In this document: one piece after another, positions 1 to 9,200 of the stretch
Numbering within the stretch: position 1 is the first letter of the stretch
Layout: every line of letters begins with the position of its first letter
Assembly (NCBI GenBank): GCA_045130665.1
Contig: JBGUQC010000003.1
Coordinates: 124,001 to 188,000, forward strand
Direction of reading: 5' to 3'
DNA from: RGIG8124 sp045130665
Lineage (GTDB): Bacteria > Bacillota > Clostridia > Christensenellales > CAG-917
Length of the DNA: 64,000 nucleotides
Notes under the pieces: generated by a model
What the model saw: only the letters and a program-made list of their open reading frames with translations
Databases searched by the model: none
Told to the model about the DNA's origin: nothing
Made by a program: the position numbers and the translations under genes

Positions 1-309
1 AGAACTGGTAAACCAATTATTTCTACAAAAACAGGTGGATATTCTGGCGCTGGAGTATTCCCAATAGCCATTAGAATGGTCTACGACGTTTATAAGAACG
101 TTTCTATACCAATTATCGGTATGGGTGGCATAATGAGCGCTAGAGACGTTATAGAGATGATGAGTGCAGGTGCAAAAGCTGTTATGGTTGGCACTGCAAA
201 CCTAATAAATCCATTCTCATGTAAGGAAATCATAGAAAATTTACCTAAAGAGTTGGAATCTATAGGTGTAAAAGACATAAACGATATCATAGGGAGAGCA
301 CATAGATGA
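1..309 (+). CDS. pyrD: Dihydroorotate dehydrogenase (class 1B), C-terminal part
   Basis: The reading frame is open from base 1, so only the last 102 residues are present. They contain the GGYSGAGVFPIAIRMVYDV stretch and the IPIIGMGGI phosphate-binding segment of a class 1 dihydroorotate dehydrogenase, followed by GAKAVMVGTAN, which closes the FMN phosphate site of the TIM barrel. The enzyme oxidises dihydroorotate to orotate in pyrimidine synthesis; class 1B forms use NAD+ through a PyrK partner, which would lie upstream and out of view. The stop overlaps the pyrF start in ATGA, so the genes are translationally coupled. Assignment to class 1B is inference from the operon type. Confidence 0.9.
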   Translation, partial: RTGKPIISTKTGGYSGAGVFPIAIRMVYDVYKNVSIPIIGMGGIMSARDVIEMMSAGAKAVMVGTANLINPFSCKEIIENLPKELESIGVKDINDIIGRAHR

Positions 310-1004
310 ATAGAGATGTAATTATTGCATGTGATTTTTCTTCTAAAATAGAAACTTTATCGTTTTTAGAGAAATTCTCTAAAGAAGGATTAAAACCATA
401 CATCAAAATAGGTATGGAATTGTTCTATAAAGAAGGTCCAGACTTTGTAAGAGAAGTTGTAGATGGTGGATATCAAGTATTTTTGGATCTAAAACTCAAC
501 GATATTCCAAATACAGTTCATAAAGCTATGAAAAATATAGCATCTTTAAATGTTTCTATGACAAATGTACATTCTCTTGGCGGTATAGAGATGATGAAGG
601 CGGCATATGAAGGATTAATGGAAGGAACGACACTTTCAAAGAAGCCAGAACTTATTGCCGTAACACTTTTAACATCAATAGATAAGAACATTATGGAGAA
701 CGAATTAGGTATAAAAGGAGAAGTTGCTAATAACGTTAAAAGACTTGCTCTTAATACCAAAGCTGCAGGATTAGATGGCGTAGTTTGTTCGCCATGGGAA
801 GCAGGTTTAATGAAAGAATTAGGCCTAATTTCTGTAACTCCAGGCATAAGATTTGAAGGCGGAGCAGTAGGAGATCAAAAGAGAGTTGCAACTCCAGCAT
901 TGGCAAAAGAAATTGGTAGCACATATATAGTAGTTGGTAGACCAATTACTGCAGCACAAAATCCAGTAGCCAATTACAAAAAATGTATAGATGAGTTTAT
1001 TTAA
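306..1004 (+). CDS. pyrF: Orotidine 5'-phosphate decarboxylase
   Basis: This 232-residue protein of usual family length converts OMP to UMP, the last step of UMP synthesis. The start MNRDVIIACDFSS holds the first substrate-binding Asp. The catalytic tetrad motif appears as DLKLNDIPNT (Asp-Lys...Asp) around residue 60. VTPGIR and YIVVGRPIT near the C-terminus form the phosphate-binding end of the barrel. It sits between pyrD (4-base overlap) and pyrE (48-base gap), the usual operon order in Clostridia. Confidence 0.96.
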   Translation: MNRDVIIACDFSSKIETLSFLEKFSKEGLKPYIKIGMELFYKEGPDFVREVVDGGYQVFLDLKLNDIPNTVHKAMKNIASLNVSMTNVHSLGGIEMMKAAYEGLMEGTTLSKKPELIAVTLLTSIDKNIMENELGIKGEVANNVKRLALNTKAAGLDGVVCSPWEAGLMKELGLISVTPGIRFEGGAVGDQKRVATPALAKEIGSTYIVVGRPITAAQNPVANYKKCIDEFI

Positions 1005-1052
1005 GAATTTCAAATACATATATTTTATTAGCACAAAATAGAGGTTTAAAGT

Positions 1053-1700
1053 ATGGATTATGTAAAGAACGCAAAGATAATATCTGAGGCACTACTTAAT
1101 ATAAAAGCAGTCTTTTTACGCCCAATGGAACCATTCACTTGGGCAAGTGGAATTAAGTCACCAATATACTGTGATAACAGACTCACATTAGGTGATATCA
1201 AGACAAGAAAACTAATAGAAAATGGCCTTGCAGAGACCATAAAAGAGTATTATCCAGATTGTGAAGTAGTAATGGGAACATCTACAGCTGGAATCCCACA
1301 TGCAGCATATGTAAGTGACATCTTATCTTTACCTATGGGATATGTCAGAAGCTCAAATAAGTCTCATGGTAGAGAGAACAAAATAGAAGGTGCAGATCCA
1401 AAAGGTAAAAAGGTAGTAGTTGTTGAGGATTTAATCTCAACCGGTGGCTCATGTGCTGAGGTTGTTCTTGCATTAAGAGAGGCTGGTGCTAATGTTTTAG
1501 GTGTTGTTTCTATCTTCACATACACACTTCAAAAGGGATTGGATACTTTTAAAGAGATAGATTGTGAGAATCATTCTCTTGCAGATATAAAAACACTTGT
1601 TAGTGTTGCATTAGAAAAACACTATATTTCTGAGAAAGAAAGTGCTATGATATTAAAGTTCATTTCAAATCCAAGTGATGTATCTTGGATTAACGCATAA
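1053..1700 (+). CDS. pyrE: Orotate phosphoribosyltransferase
   Basis: This 215-residue type I phosphoribosyltransferase joins orotate and PRPP to form OMP. FTWASGIKSPIYCDNR near residue 30 is the conserved N-terminal orotate-site region, and VVVVEDLISTGGS around residue 125-137 is the PRPP-binding loop with its acidic pair. A weak AGAGG lies 9 bases before the ATG. It continues the pyr operon and is followed after 11 bases by the Mrp-type ATPase. Confidence 0.95.
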   Translation: MDYVKNAKIISEALLNIKAVFLRPMEPFTWASGIKSPIYCDNRLTLGDIKTRKLIENGLAETIKEYYPDCEVVMGTSTAGIPHAAYVSDILSLPMGYVRSSNKSHGRENKIEGADPKGKKVVVVEDLISTGGSCAEVVLALREAGANVLGVVSIFTYTLQKGLDTFKEIDCENHSLADIKTLVSVALEKHYISEKESAMILKFISNPSDVSWINA

Positions 1701-1711
1701 AGGAGTTATAA

Positions 1712-2524
1712 ATGAGTGATTGTAACGGAGATTGCAGCAGTTGTTCTAGCAAATGCTCAAGTGAAATCCAAAAGAGCAAATTAAACGAATTATCTAAAGT
1801 AGATAATGTAATAGCAGTTGTTTCTGGCAAAGGTGGCGTAGGTAAGTCCTTAGTTTCAGCTTTGCTTGCAGTAAATTTTCAAAGATTGGGCCAAAGAGTT
1901 GGTATTATGGATGCAGATATCACTGGTCCATCTATTCCAAAGATGTTTGGTGTATCTCATTTAAGATCAGATACAGATGGACAACACATATATCCAGTGG
2001 AATCTAAGATGGGTACGCAAATACTTTCCATCAACAACTTATTAGATAACGAAACAGATCCAGTTATTTGGAGAGGTCCAGTTCTTGCTGGAGCAGTAAC
2101 TCAATTCTGGACAGATGCTATTTGGAATAATGTTGGCACAATGATTATAGATATGCCTCCAGGAACAGGTGATGTTCCACTTACAGTATTTCAACAATTA
2201 CCAATTAAAGGCGTTGTAGTTGTAACATCTCCTCAAGACTTGGTTTCAATGGTTGTAGAAAAAGCTGTTAATATGGCAAAGATGATGAATATTCCAGTTC
2301 TTGGTATTGTAGAAAATATGTCATATTTCAAGTGCCCAGATTGTGGTAAAACTTATGATATCTTTGGAAAGAGCCATATTGAAGAAGTCGCAAAGAAATT
2401 TGGTATTGAAAACTACGCAAGAATTCCAATTACACCAGAAATTGCAAAAGTTGCAGATAAAGGTTTAATAGAACTCTATGAAGGAGATTGGTTAGATGCT
2501 TTCACTGAAAAACTTGAAAAATAG
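1712..2524 (+). CDS. Mrp/NBP35-family Fe-S cluster carrier ATPase
   Basis: This 270-residue soluble P-loop ATPase belongs to the Mrp/ApbC/NBP35 branch, which binds Fe-S clusters and delivers them to apoproteins. The N-terminus has closely spaced cysteines (CNGDCSSCSSKCS), the deviant Walker A is VSGKGGVGKS near residue 37-46, and a CPDCG pair lies near residue 209. A good SD (AGGAG) precedes the ATG. It is the last gene before a strong terminator and may travel with pyr genes because PyrK carries an Fe-S cluster; that link is inference. Confidence 0.9.
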   Translation: MSDCNGDCSSCSSKCSSEIQKSKLNELSKVDNVIAVVSGKGGVGKSLVSALLAVNFQRLGQRVGIMDADITGPSIPKMFGVSHLRSDTDGQHIYPVESKMGTQILSINNLLDNETDPVIWRGPVLAGAVTQFWTDAIWNNVGTMIIDMPPGTGDVPLTVFQQLPIKGVVVVTSPQDLVSMVVEKAVNMAKMMNIPVLGIVENMSYFKCPDCGKTYDIFGKSHIEEVAKKFGIENYARIPITPEIAKVADKGLIELYEGDWLDAFTEKLEK

Positions 2525-2542
2525 TTTCTAAATCGTTTAAGA

Positions 2543-2569
2543 GGCGGCGTAAGATGGCCGCCTTTTTTT
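2543..2569 (+). terminator. Rho-independent terminator of the pyr-mrp operon
   Basis: A 6-bp GC-only stem, GGCGGC (2543-2548) with GCCGCC (2557-2562), is followed at once by seven T. It ends the pyr-mrp transcript before the NRPS island. Confidence 0.9.
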
Positions 2570-2571
2570 AT

Positions 2572-2601
2572 TTGCAAAAAATAGGTATCTTGTAATATAA
2601 A
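2572..2601 (+). promoter_or_regulatory. Putative promoter of the PPTase-NRPS operon
   Basis: TTGCAA (2572-2577) and TATAAA (2596-2601) are 18 bases apart, directly after the upstream terminator and about 55 bases before the PPTase start. The hexamers are only moderately close to the sigma-A consensus, and the region is AT-rich, so chance matches are possible. Confidence 0.4.
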
Positions 2602-2657
2602 ACGAGATTATGTTAAAATATTATCCGAAATAAATATTAATATTTAACTCGGCGAAT

Positions 2658-3257
2658 ATGAATGAAATAATATTACTTGTATATGATACTAATAAAATGA
2701 GCATAGATTCTTTAGGGAATCTGCCTTATTTAAATAACGAGGATATTGAAGAGTTTTCAAGGTTCAAAACAGATACAGGTAAGAAAGAAAAAGCAGTTTC
2801 AGCATATTTTAAACGCAAATATATTGGCACCTATTCATTGGATAAAAATAAGAAGCCAATAGCAGGTGGGATTTATTTCAACATATCTCATTCAAATGGT
2901 GTTGTAGTTTTTGCAAAATATATCAAGCCAGTTGGTGTGGATATAGAACACATTAAAAGAAAAAATGAAGATATTAGAGATTTTGTCCTTAGTGATGTAG
3001 AAAAAGAGCAAGTAAAAAGTGACGAAGATTTCTTTAATATTTGGGTTAGTAAAGAGTCTTTAATCAAGTGTATTGGAACTGGACTAAAAAAAGATGTCAA
3101 CACCATTCCATCTATTCCATTAAATGGAAAAAAGGAGTATGAAGGCAAAACATTTTATTCTCACATAATAAAAATGAACGATTATGTAGTTTCTTTAACG
3201 ATTGAAGACACAGTAGATTTTAAAATATCAATTATAATTGAGGACATAAAAATATGA
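2658..3257 (+). CDS. Sfp-type 4'-phosphopantetheinyl transferase
   Basis: This 199-residue enzyme transfers phosphopantetheine from CoA to the carrier-domain serine of an NRPS. Seen are FNISHSNG near residue 75, the Mg-binding GVDIE near residue 93, and WVSKESLIK near residue 131, the family's WxxKEA motif. It ends in an ATGA overlap with the NRPS start, so the two are coupled and the NRPS carrier domains are its obvious targets. No clear Shine-Dalgarno lies before the ATG. Its length is slightly shorter than Bacillus Sfp (about 224 residues). Confidence 0.92.
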   Translation: MNEIILLVYDTNKMSIDSLGNLPYLNNEDIEEFSRFKTDTGKKEKAVSAYFKRKYIGTYSLDKNKKPIAGGIYFNISHSNGVVVFAKYIKPVGVDIEHIKRKNEDIRDFVLSDVEKEQVKSDEDFFNIWVSKESLIKCIGTGLKKDVNTIPSIPLNGKKEYEGKTFYSHIIKMNDYVVSLTIEDTVDFKISIIIEDIKI

Positions 3258-6200
3258 CGTATTATGCACTAAGCAAAGCTGAAGAAAGCATGTATGTTTC
3301 ATCTCTTAATGGAGGGGACGCATACAACTTAACAAATTTAATCAATCTTGGTAGAGATTATTCACCAAATGAAATTGAAAATGCTTTAAACCAAGTTTTT
3401 GAAGCTCATCCATATCTTTGGACAGTTTTGACAGCAAGTGATGATGGTGTTATCCAAAAGCACATTGAAAAAGAGAAGATCAAACTAGAGTGCGAAGAAG
3501 TCGCAGAGATTAATGCAAAATCTCCTCCTTTTGAAATGCTAGATAAACATTTATATCGTTTCAAATTATTTAAGTGCAAAGGCGAATACACATTATTGTT
3601 TGATTTTCAACATATTATTTTTGATGGAACATCAACCGTTTTGTTTATTAGAGATTTATTCAAAGCATTAAATGGCGAAACACTTGAAAAAGAAGCATAC
3701 TCAGGAAATGATTTCATAGCAGATGAACAAAAAGTCCTCAAATCTAAAGCTTACAAAGATGCTAAATCATACTATGAAAAATTATTATCTGGAACAGAGG
3801 TAGACTCGGCTCCAATTGAAGATAAGAAAGATGGCACAGTATCTTATGGAACAATTAAACGTAAAATTAGCATTACAAATAGTGAAGTAAAATCCATAAC
3901 TAAGAAATATGGACTCAAGACATCCACATTCTTCCTTGGATCCTTTGCGTATTTGCTTTCTAAAGTAAACTGTGAAAATGAAGCACTTTTCTTAACTGTT
4001 AACAATGGTAGAAATGAAAAGATGCAAGAAACTATGGGATATTTTGTAAAAACATACCCATTGTATTTACAATACAAAAATGAAGATACAGTTGAGTCTT
4101 TATTAAAAAGTATCAACGAAGAAAACATAAACAATGTTAAAAATCTTTCATATCCTTTAACAGATTTAGTTCAAGACTTATCCATTGCTCCAGAGGTTAT
4201 GTTTGCATACCAAGGAGATTCATTCTATGTTGCAGAAAACAAAGGCAAGAAATATAACATAGACCAATTAGACAGAAAAGATGGTAAAGAAAAGGTAACC
4301 ATTGAAGTTCATAGAGATGGTGAAGAGTATGATATCTGGTTTGAATATAGAGCAGACTTATATGAAAAGACAACAGCAGAGCATTTCATTAAGTTATTCG
4401 AAAGAGTGCTCAAAGAATTCACAGAAAAGAAGTTGTTATCTGAAATCAACCTTGTAGACAAAGATGAACAAAAACTCTTAGATTCTTTCAACAAGACAGA
4501 TTTAAGTTTCATTGGCGATGAAAACAGAGTTATCCTTGACGACTTTGCAGACATGGTTAAAAAGTATCCAGACAATCTCGCAGTTGTTTTCAAAGACAGA
4601 AAATACACATACAAAGAAGTAGACGATATTACAACAAGAATTGCAAACGAGTTAATTAAGAAAGGTGCAGGAAGAGAGAAGGTTGTTTCCATCTTAATTC
4701 ATAAATCCGAATTCATTGTAATTGCATCTCTTGCAGTACAAAAATCTGGAGCAGCTTACCAACCATTAGATCCATCCTATCCAAAGGATAGATTAAACTT
4801 CATGATAAATGACTCAAGTGCAATTATCTTAATTAGAGATGATGATCTTGGAGATTTAATAGATGACTTTAAAGGTCCAGTTATCTTAACAAGTGAATTA
4901 TTATCCTTTAAGGATAATACACCTATAAAGACAAAGCCAGGCAAGGATGATTTATTCATTATGTTATATACATCCGGAACAACAGGACTTCCAAAGGGTG
5001 TTATGTTAGAGCATGGCAACCTATATGCTTTCTGTAAACATTATGTGAAGACATACGAATTAGGTCCAACATCTAGAGTTAGCGCTTACGCCTCATATGG
5101 TTTTGATGCAGACATGATGGACCTTTATCCAACTCTTGTCTCCGGTGGTTGTGTTTATGTAATTCCAGATGAAATGAGATTAAATCTTGTAGAACTTGGA
5201 GAGTATTTCAATAAGTGCAAGATTACAAATGCATTCGTAACAACACAGGTAGGAAGACAATTTGCTTCTGAAGTAGATTTAAAGACAGTTAAGTGGTTCT
5301 TAGTTGGTGGTGAAAAACTCGTACCAATTTCTCCAGTTAGCGGTTATAACTTCGTAAACGTATATGGCCCAACAGAAGGAACAGTTTTCTGTACAGAGTT
5401 AATTGTAGACAAAGAGTATTACCGTATCCCAATCGGACATACACTTCCAGATTATAAGAGTTATGTTTTAGATAAAAATCTAAACAGAGTTCCAACGATG
5501 GTTTCAGGTGAACTTTATATTTCTGGCCCACAAGTTGGCAGAGGATATCTAAATAGAGAGAAGGAAAACAAGGAAGCATTCCTTGAAAACCCATTTGAAA
5601 AAGATCCAAAGTTTAGAAAGCTATACAAGACCGGAGATATCGTTAGATATCTACCAGATGGAAAGATAGACTTCATTGGCAGAAAAGATGGCCAAGTTAA
5701 GATTAGAGGATTCAGAGTAGAACTCTCCGAAGTTGAGAAAGTTATAAGAGAGTTCCCAGGAATTAAGGATGCAACAGTTAAAGATTTCACAGATAATGCT
5801 GGAGTTAAGTTCATTTGTGCTTATGTTGTAAGTGATAAAGAAGTAGACATACAAGCACTAAATAACTTCATCCTTGAAACGAAACCACCTTATATGGTTC
5901 CTGCATACACAATGCAATTAGATAAGATCCCTCTTAACCAAAACCAAAAGGTTAATAAGCGTGCTCTTCCAATGCCAGAACTAAAGGTAGAAGAGAAGAT
6001 ATTACCAAGAAATAAAGATGAACAAGATATCTTTGATATCTTAAAAGAGATTTTAGGCCATGACCAATTTGGCGTCACAACAGATGTCTTTGAAGCTGGC
6101 TTAACATCTGTATCTTCTATAAGATTCACAATTCGCTTAAGCAAGAAATTTAATAAGTCTGTAGATAATACAAACTTAAAAGAAAATCCAACGGTAGCAT

Positions 6201-9200
6201 CACTTGCTGCATTCTTAGTTGGTAAAGAAGAAGACAAGACATACGAGTTAAGAGATGAATATCCACTTAGTAAAACACAAGAAGGTATTTTTGTTGAGTG
6301 TGTATCTAAACCAAACTCCACAGTATACAACATCCCATTCTTATTCAAGTTAGACAAAAAGTTAGATTTGAAGAAATTAAAGGATGCAATTATTAAGGTT
6401 ATAGACAACCACGAATACATTAAGACAACATTGTTCATGAATGCAGAGGGGGATATTCTTTGCAGACGTGTTCCAACTGAAACAAAGGTAAGCATTATAA
6501 AGAAAGATGTAGATAAATCTAAACTTGTAAGACCATTCGAAATTTTAGATAAGCCTTTATACAGAATTGAGATATATGAAGGAAAAGAAAATTACTTGTT
6601 CTTTGATTCACATCATATTGTCTGTGATGGAACCAGTGAGGCAGTTATCTTAAGTGATTTAAGCAAAGCTTATAATGGCGAAGAACTCACAAAAGAAGAG
6701 TTCACTGGATTTGAAGTTGCACTAAAAGAAAAGGAAGAACTTGCAACAGATAAACTAGATAAAGCAAAAGAGTATTACAAGTCTGTTTTAATGGATGTAG
6801 ATGGAGATTATCTACTCAAGAAAGATCTCAAGACAAAAGAAAAGAGTAAGCTCGCATCTCAAGATTTCTATTTAGATCTCAACATAGACAAGTTAAAGAA
6901 ATATGTTGCAGACAACAAGTTAACATTAAACTCTTTCTTCAACTTTGCATTTGCATTCACATTAAGTAAATACATTTATCGTGAAGATTCTCTCTATACC
7001 ACGATTTATTCAGGAAGAAATTCAAGTAAACTTGCAAACACTGTTTCAATGTTGGTTAAGACATTGCCTGTATATATTAAATACACGAATGACGACAAAG
7101 TTTTAGATAAAGTTAATGAAATGAAAGCTTTGCTTTCTGGTCTTGAAGAAAATGATTTATATTCATTTGCAGATGTATCTAAAGATTATGATATTCCAAT
7201 GGATATAATGTTTGCATACCAAGGAGATGACTTCATCTTTGATAACATAGGTGGATATCCAGTTGAAACAGTTGTTCTAGAAAGTGAGACACCAAAGAGT
7301 GCCTTCGGTATAGATGTATATCTTGAAAAGAAAGGATACAGAGCTCATTTTGAATATGATGAATCCTTGTATAACGAAGATACAATTAATTCATTCAAGC
7401 GCTTATTTGAATTAGTTCTCAATGAAATGCTTGTTAAGACAAGTATAAAAGATATAAATCTTTTAACAGACGAAGATAAGAAGATGTATGAAAAATTCAA
7501 TGATACCTTCGTTCCAGTCCCTGATTGTTCATTTAATAAGCTTGTTGAGGCGCAAGTGGAAAAGACTCCTAACAAGATTGCAGTTATTGGTTGTAATAGA
7601 GAATATACGTATTCTGAATTTAACAAGGCAGCTAATAAAGTTGCACATCAATTAATAGATTCTGGTGTCGGACTTGGAGAGCCAGTTGTAATGATAATGC
7701 CAAGAATTGCAGAGGCTTATGTTGTAAGACAAGGTATTATTAAATCTGGTGGAGCATTTGTTCCAATAGATCCAAAATATCCAGATGACAGAGTTGAATA
7801 CATTATCACAGACTCAAAAGCTAAATTTGTTGTTGCAACAAAAGCAGTTATTGAAGCAAAGAAAGATATGCTAGAAAGGACAAAGGTTAAACCTTTAGCA
7901 ATTGAAGAAATCCTTTTATCTAAGAAAGATACAAATCCAAATAGAGAGATACCACAATCTTCTATGTGTTATGTAATTTACACATCTGGTTCAACAGGAA
8001 AACCAAAGGGTGTTATGATTGCACATAGAAACTTAGTTAACTATGTTCAAGATGGTATGAACTATGCAACAGGCGAATATAGATTGATAAAGGGAGACGT
8101 TGTTTCTTGTTCATTCGCATCCTTCTCATTTGATGCATCTCTGCAAGAAGAATGTATTATCTTAACTCATGGTTATACGGCAGTTATTGCAACTGAGGAA
8201 GAGATTGAAAATCCTCTATTACTCGCAAAGACATTAAAGAAGTATGGCGTAAACATTATGTTCATGACACCATCCTTTGTATCTAACTTGTTAGATATAG
8301 ACGAGTTTGTAGCTTGTCTAAAGAACTTCCAAGTATTAGACATGGGTGCAGAGAATGTATCTCCAGAACTTTGTGAAAGAATTAGAGCATTAGGTGTAAA
8401 GGCTGTTTTAAATAATGGATATGGTCCAACAGAGACAACCATTACATGTACAATGGCAAAACTTACAGACAAGTATTTAACAATTGGTAAGCCACTTGGA
8501 AACGTAAAAGCTTATCTTTTAGATAAGGCTGGTCATAAGTTGCCAATTGGAGCAATAGGTGATTTAACTCTTGCTGGAGAAGGAGTTGGTATTGGATACT
8601 TAGGTCTTAAAGAAAAGACTGAGGCAGTATTTATCAACTTAGATGGCGAGAGAGCATATAGAAGTGGAGACCTCGCAAGATATAATGCAGAGGGAAATAT
8701 TGAATACTTTGGAAGATTAGATAACCAAGTAAAACTTAGAGGTTTAAGAGTAGAACTTGATGAAATAGAAAAAGTACTCAATTCATATCCATCTGTAACA
8801 CGTAGCATTATCTTAGTTAAGGCAAATCCAGTAGAGGGAGATTATCTTGCCGCATACTTTACAGCAAACGAAGAAGTGGATAAAGATGATTTAACACAAC
8901 ATATGGCTAAATCATTAACACCATACATGATTCCAAAAGTAATGATGCAACTAGATAAGTTCCCATTAACACCAAATGGAAAGATAGATAAGAAAGCACT
9001 TCCAGAACCTCAAGTTGCAACAAAGGATAGAGTAATTAAAGAAGCAAGCACAGAACTTGAAAAGCAACTTCTTGAAATTTATAAGAAAGCACTTGGAAAG
9101 AGTGAAATAGGAATAGAGGATGACTTCTTCGAACTTGGAGGAACATCCTTAAGTGCATCTAAAGTTGCAATGCTCGCATTGAATGCAAATCTTCCTATCT

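Noticed and set aside
2525..2657. tRNA or small RNA gene between the pyr operon and the NRPS island
   Set aside because: Only a terminator and an AT-rich promoter region are visible; no cloverleaf or conserved RNA motif.
3254..4450. First condensation domain as a dead domain because HHxxxDG reads QHxxxDG
   Set aside because: The second His and the Asp-Gly, the residues usually held essential, are intact, so it may be active.
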